Below, piece after piece: positions 45,901-54,293 of a DNA stretch of 64,000 bases. The stretch spans positions 1-64,000 of the forward strand of contig JAMNYO010000085.1 of the NCBI GenBank assembly GCA_023622765.1, in the 5' to 3' direction. Within the stretch, counting starts at the first letter, position 1. Every line of letters starts with the position of its first letter. A program made the translations under genes and the position numbers. This stretch comes from Bacteroidota bacterium. Lineage in GTDB: Bacteria > Bacteroidota > Bacteroidia > Bacteroidales > Dysgonomonadaceae. The notes beneath the pieces are model-generated. The model was given only the letters and a program-made list of their open reading frames with translations. It did not search any database and was not told where the DNA came from.

Positions 45901-46427
45901 TGGTTCACGATGAAAAACTCTCTATCGATGTAGCCGATAAAGGAGAACCGGAGGGTCGACCCTTTAGGCACTAACAGGGCATACTGTCCATCGTAGTCGG
46001 TTACTGTTCCGATAGCGGTACCGGGAATGGAAATATTGGTACCGGGAATCGGCTCCCCGTCACTAGTCGTTACACGTCCCGATATCCGCGTTCCCTGTTG
46101 ATCGTCTCGCGTTGCTTCTGCCAGCATGGCCATGGAGAGCTCGAAAATATAGATCTTGTTATCTCTGAGCTCGTAACCGATCTCCCGAGGTGTCAGCAAC
46201 TGATTCAGCACCTCATCCAGTTCGGTGTTCGTTACCCTAACGGTTACCCGCTCGCTCAGGTCAACCACCTCTTTGCTAAACGCCAGGGTGTATCCCGTCT
46301 GTTCCGTAATGTTTTCCAGAACGTCCCTCAATTTTTCGCGGCTAACGTTCAAGTTCACCTTTTGTGCTTGGATCGTCGCGGAGCCCAGCACGAAAAGCGA
46401 AAGCAAGATTAGCCAGCATCGTTTCAT
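42966..46427 (-). CDS. SusC-type TonB-linked transporter with STN signalling domain (PUL 2)
   Basis: 1153 residues from the ATG at 46427 (MKRCWLILL); the frame is open to 46454. I prefer the inner start because a -7 box at 46469-46476 leaves almost no leader for the outer one. After the signal peptide comes an STN domain (about 25-95: LRDVLENITEQTGYTLAFSK), then a carboxypeptidase-like domain, a plug (VVVGYGVQRKS, DAASAAIYGARAANGV) and barrel. STN-bearing transporters pass a substrate signal to a FecR anti-sigma factor. The matching sigma/FecR pair lies divergently at 46707-48352. Confidence 0.94.
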   Translation of the reverse strand: MKRCWLILLSLFVLGSATIQAQKVNLNVSREKLRDVLENITEQTGYTLAFSKEVVDLSERVTVRVTNTELDEVLNQLLTPREIGYELRDNKIYIFELSMAMLAEATRDDQQGTRISGRVTTSDGEPIPGTNISIPGTAIGTVTDYDGQYALLVPKGSTLRFSFIGYIDREFFIVNQTVLNVQLVEDFAMLDELVVVGYGVQRKSVVTAAISRVTADELNVTRPSRVEDALKGKVSGVQITQSSGQPGSDSKVRIRGIGTVNNSDPLYIVDGMEVGGGINYLNPVDIESVEILKDAASAAIYGARAANGVILVTTKGGSKGKATVNYDVSYGWQNPWKKREILNAQEYMVIMNEVQINDGNLPRYTQEQIAAAGKGTDWQDETFYYNAPVQNHQVSVSGGTDNLLYFLSFGYFNQAGIVGGDHDKSNYQRYSLRSNSTYTVFQADDRSFLNKVTVGANVGYSRDKSSSIETNSEYGSILGSALTFSPLLPVYADDETAGTILAQYPYAVKDGDRVFSLPPAGFQEIANPVGMLFQPYAGIGNADKFVGSFWGELQILPELRFRTSYGADLAFWGYDGYNFPYFLATQGKDLQFSTVQSEMNRGYRWQIENYLSYNKTFNEVHNLSAVLGQSASRYRQRNLGGNDRDLLETNPSKANINSAIADRQLERTWGGTGGYDFTGSASYFGRLDYNYAEKYMLQATVRRDGSTSFGPNNKWGVFPSFSLGWNVTNEAFMEHRPEWFDYMKLRFSWGKNGNDRIGHFLYTSLMDGGQNYYFGGGYHVNEANPAQVGEITGSMQYGSSPSYIPNPNVKWEESVQTDVGVEARFFTNRLTFGFDYFVKETRDMLMYQPIPSYVGLGAPIANVGDMENRGFEFELGWKHKVGDFNYHLSANASYLKNRLINLGNETGEQIYESMGATGVGSYVKGMNGEVFPFFYGFITDGLFQNQAEVNAYVNGKGELMQPSAKPGDVRFVDRNGDGLITDDDKTKIGKGAPDWTYGFTIGGDWKGIDVNLFFQGTIGNDVFDYAQRGDIPAANRPAWILDRWHGEGTSNRIPRMTSANPNGNWRSSDLYVKDGSYMRLKSTQLGYTLPGAIVKRLSMQRLRIYISAENLLTLTKYDGFDPELASGGYTTIGVDRGIYPQARTVSLGANITF

Positions 46428-46468
46428 TGGAATTTTTCCCATGGTTCGTGTCATGTATTAAAATTAAA

Positions 46469-46501
46469 CAAAAATAATCCTTCACGCTCTCACTGTACAA
46501 T
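46469..46501 (-). promoter_or_regulatory. Possible promoter for susC of PUL 2
   Basis: TATTTTTG on the minus strand (46476-46469) is a perfect TAnnTTTG. ATTG lies 21 bases further upstream, a weak -33 match. The same region should hold an ECF-dependent promoter, which I cannot recognise without a consensus. Confidence 0.3.
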
Positions 46502-46607
46502 AAATGGGCACCTTTTTGATAGTTGATAGTGCACCACCCTTATCCACACCCTCTTCATAGTCGCTTTACAGTAAGTAGACACTTCTCCCAAGAAAAAGAA
46601 TGAGTGG

Positions 46608-46638
46608 TTGTAAAAAACAGTTTTTTCATGTACTTTTG
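46608..46638 (+). promoter_or_regulatory. Promoter for the ECF sigma gene
   Basis: TTGT at 46608-46611 and TACTTTTG at 46631-46638 are 19 bases apart, a close match to the Bacteroidetes housekeeping promoter. The start would lie near 46645, about 60 bases before the sigma gene. Confidence 0.6.
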
Positions 46639-46706
46639 CCTACGGCTGGTCAAGATAAGGAAGGGTATACCAGGCGTCTCGTGCACGCTACTAGTGAAAA
46701 CGGTTT

Positions 46707-47282
46707 ATGCCAAACGATTTTTTTCCATACAACCGAAACGAGGATCACGCGTTGTTCCTTTTACTCAAGAAAAGGGACAAAGAGGCGTTCTCCATGATCT
46801 ATCAAAAATATCATCGGTACCTCTACGCCTTAGCGTTGAAATACCTGAAAAACCCGGACGCGGCTGAGGACGCCGTGCAACATGTCTTCGTGAAGCTTTG
46901 GGAGTCGACGGCTAAAATCAACATAGAGATCAACTTGAAGAACTACCTCTACACGATGACGAAGAACTATATTCTAAACACGATACGTGATCGAAAGGAG
47001 GAGGTCTCCATCCACTACGTGAACGCTCAAGCGGATGGTGAGGGAGAGGATATCCTTAAAAAAATAGAGGAGGAGCAGCTCACCGAGTTGCTATACGAGC
47101 AAATAGACCTTCTGCCCCCACAGAAAAAAGAGGTCTGTCTGCGAAAGCTGAAGACATCGGATAGTAACCAGCAGATCGCAGACAAGATGGGCATTTCCAT
47201 TCATACGGTTAAGTCGCACTACCAGGAGGCCTTGAAAATATTGCGCTCCTACTTTCAGCAAATAAAAACGATTTTACTATAG
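46707..47282 (+). CDS. ECF-type RNA polymerase sigma factor
   Basis: A 191-residue sigma-70 family protein of the ECF group. Region 2 (about 20-90: FSMIYQKYHRYLYALALKYL, EDAVQHVFVKLWES) binds the -10 element and core polymerase. Region 4 (about 130-180: LPPQKKEVCLRKLKTSDSNQ, ADKMGISIHTVKSHYQEAL) binds the -35 element. It is divergent from susC of PUL 2 and followed by an anti-sigma gene, the usual arrangement for trans-envelope control of a SusC with an STN domain. It very probably activates PUL 2. Confidence 0.93.
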   Translation: MPNDFFPYNRNEDHALFLLLKKRDKEAFSMIYQKYHRYLYALALKYLKNPDAAEDAVQHVFVKLWESTAKINIEINLKNYLYTMTKNYILNTIRDRKEEVSIHYVNAQADGEGEDILKKIEEEQLTELLYEQIDLLPPQKKEVCLRKLKTSDSNQQIADKMGISIHTVKSHYQEALKILRSYFQQIKTILL

Positions 47283-47365
47283 GCGATGAACAAGAAAACT
47301 CATATCTTTTCCGACAATCCGTGTCTATATAATATAAAAAGGGAAAAAACATTAAACCAGAACGA

Positions 47366-48352
47366 ATGCAACCATCCAAAAGGGATACTATAAACAGGGT
47401 CATGGCCGAAATTGCCACGAGGAAAGAGGGCAAGGAGGTGATCAACTGGTTCGCGAGCTCAATCGAGGGGCAACAACATCTATCAGACATGATGGATCGG
47501 GACGCGTACCTCATGGAGTCTGATCCACATGTCGGTCACTCCCTGTCACTGGACCAATCGGACCGCCTTTTTAAACAGATCGGCAAAGAGATCAAAAACA
47601 ACCGATTCAGGAGGGTTGCACTGAAAGTGGCGGCAGTTCTGCTCCCGATCGCGATTATTTCCGGCTTCGCTCTCTTTTCCGGAGGTAAAACCGACCTTTG
47701 GGGCGAAACCGTCTATTCGGAAATATATATTCCCAAGGGGGAGGATGGACGGATTTTCTTTCAAGATGGAACGGAGGTATATCTCAATGCCGATACCCGG
47801 ATTAAGTACCCGGAGAGATTCGGGCTTGGTAAAAAGCGGGAGGTGTACCTAGATGGTGAAGCCTATTTCAACGTGAAGAGTAATCACCGCAAACCCTTTG
47901 TGGTTCACGCGCAGGGTACTAGGACGGAAGTGTTGGGGACCTCTTTTAACATGAGCGCATACAACGATAACCATTCCGTGCAGGTGGTATTGGATGAGGG
48001 GAAGACCTCTTTTCATGTGAACTCGCGCAGTTACCCGATGCTCCCTGGGCAAATGATCGAGTACGATAAAACCACCTCGCGGGTTACATTGAGCAATTTA
48101 ATGCACCCCTCACGGGCTTCGATGTGGAAGCAGAGCACCCTCTGCTTCAATGACACCCCACTGGCGGAAGTGATAAAAACATTGGAGAGGCGATACGATG
48201 TGCTGTTTCATGTGAAGGAACCGGAGGCGCTCGTCTATAGCTACACGTTAACGACCCGGCAACCTAACATCGAAGGTGTACTAGAGGAGTTGCAAAAAAT
48301 CTCCCCCGTGAGATTTATGGTTGAGGGAAACGTCATTACTGTCACTCTCTAA
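47366..48352 (+). CDS. FecR-family anti-sigma factor
   Basis: 328 residues. The cytoplasmic N-terminus (about 1-85) should hold the sigma factor. One membrane segment lies at about 92-113 (VALKVAAVLLPIAIISGFAL). The periplasmic FecR domain follows (IYIPKGEDGRIFFQDGTEVYLNA cut into typical strands, EVLGTSFNMSAY). The C-terminal DUF4974 domain is marked by VIKTLERRYDV. It should release the sigma factor when the STN domain of the PUL 2 SusC contacts it. It lies 83 bases after the sigma gene. Confidence 0.93.
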   Translation: MQPSKRDTINRVMAEIATRKEGKEVINWFASSIEGQQHLSDMMDRDAYLMESDPHVGHSLSLDQSDRLFKQIGKEIKNNRFRRVALKVAAVLLPIAIISGFALFSGGKTDLWGETVYSEIYIPKGEDGRIFFQDGTEVYLNADTRIKYPERFGLGKKREVYLDGEAYFNVKSNHRKPFVVHAQGTRTEVLGTSFNMSAYNDNHSVQVVLDEGKTSFHVNSRSYPMLPGQMIEYDKTTSRVTLSNLMHPSRASMWKQSTLCFNDTPLAEVIKTLERRYDVLFHVKEPEALVYSYTLTTRQPNIEGVLEELQKISPVRFMVEGNVITVTL

Positions 48353-48441
48353 GAGGTGTTCAACCTTTAAGAGGTTCATCGTGACTCGACTCAGTGCGGA
48401 TATGAACGAAATAGTTTTCCTTTTTAAAAAATAATGCCATA

Positions 48442-49263
48442 ATGAAGAAGTATCTTTTCACCTTCACATTTACCCTCCTTGCCATAGCGGGATTTTCACA
48501 GGAAACGATCTACGAAACGGAGCGGAATATCCCCTATTACCCTGAAAACATTCGTCAGTCTGATGACTATATTTCCGAGAGATGCGTGTTGGATATTTAC
48601 TATCCCACCAACATAAAGGATTTCGCCACCATCGTGTGGTTTCACGGTGGGGGACTCACGGGCGGTTCGAAAGAGTTACCCGATGGATTGAAAAACAAGA
48701 ACATTTGCATCATTGGCGTTAATTACCGACTTTCGCCAAAAGTGGAAGCCCCAGCCTATATAGAAGACGCGGCCGCAGCCATTGCCTGGACTTTTAAAAA
48801 CATCGAACAATATGGTGGTTGCACATCTAAAATATTTGTATCGGGTCACTCTGCCGGTGGCTACCTCACGTTGATGACCGGCCTGGACAAACAGTACCTG
48901 GCGGCGCATGGTATCGATGCCGACAAAATCGCGGGACTAATTCCCCTAAGCGCCCAAACCATCACCCACTTCAGCATTCGTGAACAGCGAGGGATAAAGA
49001 ACACACAACCCGTGGTGGATGCATTCGCCCCGCTTTTTCACGTTCGTGCCGATGCACCCCCTCTTTTACTTATCACGGGCGACAGAGAGCTGGAACTGCT
49101 TGGGCGTTATGAAGAGAACGCCTATTTGGCTCGAATGATGAAGGTCGTAGGGCATAAAGAGACCCGTTTACTGGAGTTGCAAGGTTATGACCACGGGATG
49201 GTTTATCCCGCGCTACCGTTAGTCATCAAAGAGGTGAAGCGAATTATTGATATCCAAAGATAG
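48442..49263 (+). CDS. Secreted alpha/beta-hydrolase, carbohydrate-esterase-like
   Basis: 273 residues with a signal peptide (ending GFSQ). The hydrolase fold shows oxyanion motif WFHGGGLTGG, nucleophile elbow GHSAGGYLTL, an acidic residue in TGDRELE and the His in YDHGMVYP. It resembles the BD-FAE-like acetyl-xylan and feruloyl esterase group, though lipase-like proteins look similar. It follows the FecR gene and converges with the DUF3472 gene with one base between stops. A link to PUL 2 is possible but not needed for laminarin. Confidence 0.78.
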   Translation: MKKYLFTFTFTLLAIAGFSQETIYETERNIPYYPENIRQSDDYISERCVLDIYYPTNIKDFATIVWFHGGGLTGGSKELPDGLKNKNICIIGVNYRLSPKVEAPAYIEDAAAAIAWTFKNIEQYGGCTSKIFVSGHSAGGYLTLMTGLDKQYLAAHGIDADKIAGLIPLSAQTITHFSIREQRGIKNTQPVVDAFAPLFHVRADAPPLLLITGDRELELLGRYEENAYLARMMKVVGHKETRLLELQGYDHGMVYPALPLVIKEVKRIIDIQR

Positions 49264-49264
49264 C

Positions 49265-50560
49265 CTATGGTAGCGCATCGAGATCAATCGTTGGTGGTCG
49301 TTCGTTGGTTGTTCGATGAAACCGGGATCGATATTCGGTGGAATCGCTGAAAAAACCGCCATTTTTCAGGTAAAAGGTGTTCGCATGAGGATTGTACCCA
49401 CCTTGGTAATCAATGCGCACACCGGCTTTGGCCGTGGCATCATACGTGAACGTCGCTTCAGTTGCCGGGATCCACTCGCCCAATTGGCTTCTGAACCACT
49501 GATTTCCGAAGTTAACCATACGGGTTAAGTATCCCTGCTCCGGGTAGAAATTCTCCAGGAAGGAGTGAGCACCCCGATAATAGGTGGCCGTCTTAGGCCT
49601 TAAAAATGATGCGATCAATCGCCAACGGGACTCCTCCGGGGCAAAAAACCACGCGGTATACACCGTGCTGCCGTTATCATCCGGCTGAACCCGGGTAAGA
49701 AAACGGTAGGTATAGCTTACCTTCCAAGGGAAACGAAGGTAACTTTGCCCTCCCGACCCCTCGTTGCCGAATTCACCTACATGCACCGCTTCCCCTTTTT
49801 TCAGAAGCACCACCCTCATGCTATCGGGGATGAGCTTGGGATCCTCCGTATCAAACGGGCTCCATACCGAGAAGAGGATTCTTCGCTCCTCCTCCGAATT
49901 ACACTGCATACCAAAATAACCCTCTCCGAAACCATTGGCCATGTAAAAACTACCGGTAACATCGTTATGAACCGGCACCATTACCTCGTTATAAAACCAC
50001 TCGACCGGCTCATCCGGCAGGGTATAGGCAAGGTGCACCGATGGCCCGCGCCTGGCCCAATAGTCCTCGAAATCATGGACGTACACCATATGGTCATCAT
50101 CGCTCTTGACGGTCAGCGAGACGATTCGTCCGAACTCCTCTCCGGACTTCGACTCCCCTTGCAGTGAAATGGCAACGTACCCCGCCACGTGGATGCGAAA
50201 CGGTTTTAATTTCACGCGGAACTCACCCTCCTTCAAGGTGACCACCTGTCGCCTTGAAAGCTTTACGCTGTTAAGCTTCTCATACTCCATTCGAATAGAA
50301 ACGCGCGAATCACCCTTGGGCAGATACCCGTTGAGCGTTATCTCCACGGTTTGCGGTTTTGAAAAATAGAGGTACGTTTTTATACGGCTCCTTGCATCAG
50401 TCCACTGCTCGAGACCGTTCCGGCCGATTCGTGCACCCTCCCGATACTCGGTAACGTACGCGTTGCCACTTAACCGTACCTCTCTTTCCCCCACAGCTTG
50501 TGACCATAAGGGTGCCCCGAAAAGGGAAATCAAAAAAAGCAGGATTAGCCGTCGTTTCAT
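49265..50560 (-). CDS. Secreted DUF5077-DUF3472 protein
   Basis: A 431-residue protein with a signal peptide (ending LWSQA). An N-terminal beta-sandwich (about 22-150) has the layout of DUF5077, and a DUF3472 domain (about 170-410) includes VHLAYTLPDEPVEWFYNEV and GYFGMQCNSEEERRILFSVW. No enzymatic function is known to me for DUF3472; such proteins are frequent in PULs and may bind or trim glycans. Its leader holds the longest copy of the structured repeat (50589-50741). Confidence 0.75.
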   Translation of the reverse strand: MKRRLILLFLISLFGAPLWSQAVGEREVRLSGNAYVTEYREGARIGRNGLEQWTDARSRIKTYLYFSKPQTVEITLNGYLPKGDSRVSIRMEYEKLNSVKLSRRQVVTLKEGEFRVKLKPFRIHVAGYVAISLQGESKSGEEFGRIVSLTVKSDDDHMVYVHDFEDYWARRGPSVHLAYTLPDEPVEWFYNEVMVPVHNDVTGSFYMANGFGEGYFGMQCNSEEERRILFSVWSPFDTEDPKLIPDSMRVVLLKKGEAVHVGEFGNEGSGGQSYLRFPWKVSYTYRFLTRVQPDDNGSTVYTAWFFAPEESRWRLIASFLRPKTATYYRGAHSFLENFYPEQGYLTRMVNFGNQWFRSQLGEWIPATEATFTYDATAKAGVRIDYQGGYNPHANTFYLKNGGFFSDSTEYRSRFHRTTNERPPTIDLDALP

Positions 50561-50588
50561 ACGATTTTTTTATTTTTTCGGTTCGGTG

Positions 50589-50741
50589 TATGGAACTATT
50601 CCGTTAAGCCAAATGAGCAATGGACAAGTTTACTTGGACAAGGCCATGGCGAGGAATAGTCTACTTTATGAACCTTTGATGTTTAAAATAATCATTAAAC
50701 ATCCTTGAAAATGATTATTTTAAACATGTCGGTTTCATACG
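50589..50741 (-). repeat. Structured leader repeat, copy D (long form)
   Basis: Bounded by GTATGAAAC and GTTCCATAC like the other copies but 153 bp long. Inside, 50680-50697 and 50711-50728 form a perfect 18-bp stem with a 13-base loop, and an ACTATTCC/GGAATAGT pair lies nearer the gene. It fills the leader of the DUF3472 gene and touches the 3' end of sufS. Confidence 0.75.
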
Positions 50742-50748
50742 AGCCCGA

Positions 50749-51966
50749 CTAAAACATCTTGACGATGCGCTCAATCCCTTCCGCCAGCCGGTCGACCTCC
50801 TCACGGGTATTATAGAAAGCGAACGAGGCACGGAGCGTGCCATCGATGCCCAACGTGTGCATCAGCGGTTCCGCACAGTGGTGACCGGTACGAACGGCGA
50901 TGCCCATCCCATCGAGCAGGGTTCCCAAATCGTACGGGTGAATCCCCTCAACCAGGAACGAAACCACGCTACTTTTTTCTTTTGCAGTGCCAATGATACG
51001 TAGTCCCGGTATCGCGAGGAGCCGCTCAGTAGCGTAATCCAGCAGCTCCTTCTCATACCGCTCAATTCGCTCAAGACCGATGGCGGTGAGGTAATCTAGG
51101 GCGGTGCCAAAGGCAGCTATGCCCACGTAATCGGGCGTTCCCGCCTCGAACTTAAAGGGCGAACGGTTGTAGGTGGTCTCCTCAAAAGTCACGCTCTCAA
51201 TCATCTCCCCCCCACCTTGGTAGGGCGGGAGGGCGTTCAGCCACTCCTCTTTGGCATAAAGGACGCCCACCCCGGTCGGCCCGTACACCTTGTGAGCAGA
51301 GAAGGTCAGGAAATCGCAATCGAGCGCTTGGACATCCACCCGGGTGTGGGGTACGCTCTGGGCCGCATCTATCAGCACCGGCACGCCATGTTGGCGGGCT
51401 ATCTTCACAATCTCCCCCACCGGGTTAATCGTTCCCAACACGTTGGAGACATGCGTAACGGCTATCAACTTGGTTTTACCCGAGATCAGCTTCTCGAGCT
51501 CCCCCATGAGCAGTTCGCCTGCCGGGCTGATGGGGGCCACTTTCAGTTGGATCCCCATCCGCTCCCGTTGAAGCTGCCACGGGACAATATTGGAGTGGTG
51601 CTCCATCGCGGTGATGAGCACCTCGTCGCCCTCGCCACATTGGCTGCTGCAGAACGACGACGCGACCAAGTTGATTGCCTCGGTGGTTCCCTTGGTAAAA
51701 ACGATCTCGTTGATCGACGCCGCGTTGATGAACCGGCGCACCGTCTCGCGGGAAGCCTCGAACAGGTTCGTCGCCGCTTGGCTAAGAGAGTGCACCCCCC
51801 GGTGCACGTTACCGTTCGCCGTGGTGTAGACCTCCGTGATCTTCTCCAGCACCCGCCGCGTCTTCTGCGTGGTCGCGGCGTTATCAAGGTAGACCAGAGG
51901 ATGGCCATGAACCTCCCGGGAAAGAATCGGGAAGTCGGCCCTTATTTTATGTACGTCGAAAAACAT
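50749..51966 (-). CDS. sufS: Cysteine desulfurase SufS
   Basis: A 405-residue PLP enzyme that removes sulfur from cysteine for Fe-S cluster assembly. Motifs seen are HVSNVLGTINP, the PLP-lysine segment FSAHKVYGPTGVGV and the active cysteine in RTGHHCAEPLM, which is typical of the SufS (group II) type. Length is normal. It lies about 98 bases after sufD in the same direction as the rest of the suf genes. It supplies persulfide to the SufBCD scaffold. Confidence 0.95.
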   Translation of the reverse strand: MFFDVHKIRADFPILSREVHGHPLVYLDNAATTQKTRRVLEKITEVYTTANGNVHRGVHSLSQAATNLFEASRETVRRFINAASINEIVFTKGTTEAINLVASSFCSSQCGEGDEVLITAMEHHSNIVPWQLQRERMGIQLKVAPISPAGELLMGELEKLISGKTKLIAVTHVSNVLGTINPVGEIVKIARQHGVPVLIDAAQSVPHTRVDVQALDCDFLTFSAHKVYGPTGVGVLYAKEEWLNALPPYQGGGEMIESVTFEETTYNRSPFKFEAGTPDYVGIAAFGTALDYLTAIGLERIERYEKELLDYATERLLAIPGLRIIGTAKEKSSVVSFLVEGIHPYDLGTLLDGMGIAVRTGHHCAEPLMHTLGIDGTLRASFAFYNTREEVDRLAEGIERIVKMF

Positions 51967-52064
51967 GAAACGGTTATTTACATCCCTCGTGCGGTTTAAA
52001 ATATTGCTGGTTTACTGATATGCTATTTTGTTGTTTTGTTAATTATTTCAACGCTGAAGTTCAA

Positions 52065-53405
52065 CTACTTACATACTTCACAATTACCACAACGGGTGAA
52101 CTCCCCCCGGAAGCGCTTGTCGATAAGGTGAACCAAACGCTCTTGCAGCGCCGGTATCCGAACCATATCCACCACGTCACGCGTGAAGGCCACCATCAAC
52201 ATCAGCTGTGCCTCCTCGGCACTGATACCCCGCGCCTGCATGTAGAAGCGTGCCTCTTCGTCGAGGTGACCGGTGGTGAGCCCGTGCGAACACTTCACGT
52301 CATCGGCATAAATCTCCAGTTGCGGTTGCGCGAACATCCGTGCCTTGTCCGACATGACCAGGTTGCGGTTCACCTGGTACGCCAGCGTCTGCTGGGCATC
52401 TTTCTCCACCAATATACTCCCGCGAAACACCCCGGTGGCCTCCTCCTGTAACACCGTCTTAAACAGCTGATTGCTGGTGCCTTTCGGAACGACATGATCC
52501 ACGAATACGAAGTTGTCCACGTGCTGCTTCTTGTCGCAAATGGCCAACCCACCCGCGTGTACATCCGCATGTTCGCCCAACAGCTTAAAGCGGTAGTTGT
52601 TACGGGTAAACCCGTTATGAAGGGTGATGCCGGTAACGTGCACGACAGAACGCTCTTGCTGCTCGCAAAAGAGGTTGTTCAAGCGAGTCACCTTTGTCGA
52701 ATTCTCCTCCAGCTCATAAAGATCCACCTGCGCCGAAGCCTCGGCCGCGATCTCCGTCACCTGCGTCACCACGAAGTGGACGTCGTCTACCGCGTGGTCA
52801 CACACCAGCAACTTTACCCGCGCGTTCTCCTCGGCGATGATCAGGTTTCGCCGGTTCACGTTCAGGTCTACCCCCCCTCGCAAGATGTTTATCAGCTGGA
52901 GCGGCTTCTCGACCGACACGTTCTTAGGGACGTACACCACAAGACCATCTTGGGTAAACAGGGTGTTATACGCCACCGTACCGTTACCGGTGTAATCGGC
53001 TATCTTCCCGTAGTGCGCTTCAAACAGCTCAGGGTATTTATCGGCAAAAACACGCAAGCCCCCCACGAAGACCCCTTCAGGAAGTGGGTCCCCCTGCACC
53101 AACTTGCCGTAATAACGGTCGTTAACCAGGAAGCAGAGGTAGGTGTTTAGGTTGGGGACATTGCACTTGAATGCGTCATACGGACTCACCTTCACGGGAA
53201 TGTTCCGAAGGTTCAGCCCTAAATCGGCATCGAAAGCGTGTGCGATATTCGAGTGGCGATACTCCTCCTGTTGTGAGGTGGGGAAACCCGTTCGTTTAAA
53301 CGCCTCCAAAGCCGCACCGCGAAGCCTGTTCATCCCCTCCGCGGAGTGTTTATCCACCTCCTCCCGGTACTGCTCGAACAACGTTATATACTGTTTCTCA
53401 ATCAT
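52065..53405 (-). CDS. sufD: Fe-S assembly protein SufD
   Basis: 446 residues from the ATG at 53405 (MIEKQYITLF); the frame is open 17 codons further, but that part is not SufD-like. The C-terminal SufB/D domain shows CSHGLTTGHLDEEARFYMQA and the ending GNCEVCK. SufD pairs with SufB and SufC to form the scaffold complex. Start and length fit the family. It lies between sufC and sufS. Confidence 0.93.
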   Translation of the reverse strand: MIEKQYITLFEQYREEVDKHSAEGMNRLRGAALEAFKRTGFPTSQQEEYRHSNIAHAFDADLGLNLRNIPVKVSPYDAFKCNVPNLNTYLCFLVNDRYYGKLVQGDPLPEGVFVGGLRVFADKYPELFEAHYGKIADYTGNGTVAYNTLFTQDGLVVYVPKNVSVEKPLQLINILRGGVDLNVNRRNLIIAEENARVKLLVCDHAVDDVHFVVTQVTEIAAEASAQVDLYELEENSTKVTRLNNLFCEQQERSVVHVTGITLHNGFTRNNYRFKLLGEHADVHAGGLAICDKKQHVDNFVFVDHVVPKGTSNQLFKTVLQEEATGVFRGSILVEKDAQQTLAYQVNRNLVMSDKARMFAQPQLEIYADDVKCSHGLTTGHLDEEARFYMQARGISAEEAQLMLMVAFTRDVVDMVRIPALQERLVHLIDKRFRGEFTRCGNCEVCK

Positions 53406-53500
53406 CTTATAATTAAATTCTACGGTCGGTGTACCAGTTGCGGGTTCAACAACCAAGCGCCACCTTATACACCCCGCGTAGTATTTAGTTCGTTCGTCGC

Positions 53501-54244
53501 TTAAGGATTCACTAACCAGTCATATCCCCTTCGCTCCAGCTCCAATGCCAATTCTGGAGATCCCGACTTCACGATCTTACCGTTGTACAACACATGTACC
53601 TGATGGGGTTTGATATACTCCAGCAAACGCTGGTAGTGCGTGATTAGGATGGTCGCGTTCTCCTGGGTATGCAGCCTGTTCACCCCTTCAGCCACCACCC
53701 GCAGCGCATCGATATCTAAGCCAGAGTCGGTCTCGTCTAGGATGGATAGGAGCGGGTTAAGCATCGCCATTTGGAATATCTCGTTTTTCTTCTTCTCTCC
53801 CCCGGAGAACCCCTCGTTGACCGAGCGGGTCACCAGCTGGCTGTCCATCCCCAACAGTTCCCGTTTATCGCGCATCATCCTCAGGAACTCGCTTGCCGAG
53901 ATGGGGGCCTCACCCCGGTATTTCCGTTGCGCGTTGATGGAAGCCCGCGTGAAGTTTACCATGCTTACCCCGGGAATTTCCACCGGGTACTGAAAGCTAA
54001 GAAACAGCCCTTCGCATGCCCGTTCCTCCGGTGCCATCTCCAGCAAGTCCTTCCCTTTAAACGTGATATTGCCCCGAGTCACCTCGTACTTGGGGTTTCC
54101 CGCCAGTACCGATGCCAGCGTACTCTTACCGGAACCGTTGGGTCCCATAATGGCGTGAATCTCGCCGGGAGCCACCTCGAGGTTTATTCCTTTTAAAATC
54201 TCTTTCCCCTCCACGATCGCGTGCAGGTTCTTTATCTTTAACAT
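53501..54244 (-). CDS. sufC: Fe-S assembly ATPase SufC
   Basis: 247 residues from the ATG at 54244 (MLKIKNLHAI); an open frame of 23 extra codons upstream is unlike the family. ABC ATPase motifs are complete: Walker A GPNGSGKST, signature FSGGEKKKNE, Walker B LSILDETDSGLD and the switch His in TILITHYQRLL. It powers the SufBCD scaffold. sufB, usually immediately upstream, is missing; a yihY-type gene occupies that place, 49 bases away. Confidence 0.95.
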   Translation of the reverse strand: MLKIKNLHAIVEGKEILKGINLEVAPGEIHAIMGPNGSGKSTLASVLAGNPKYEVTRGNITFKGKDLLEMAPEERACEGLFLSFQYPVEIPGVSMVNFTRASINAQRKYRGEAPISASEFLRMMRDKRELLGMDSQLVTRSVNEGFSGGEKKKNEIFQMAMLNPLLSILDETDSGLDIDALRVVAEGVNRLHTQENATILITHYQRLLEYIKPHQVHVLYNGKIVKSGSPELALELERRGYDWLVNP

Positions 54245-54293
54245 AATTTGCTTGTATGATTTGGTGCGTATCGCCATTGAATAACAACTGGCT

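Noticed and set aside
51217-51999. A 260-codon open frame opposite sufS
   Set aside because: Antisense shadow of a conserved enzyme, no recognisable domain.
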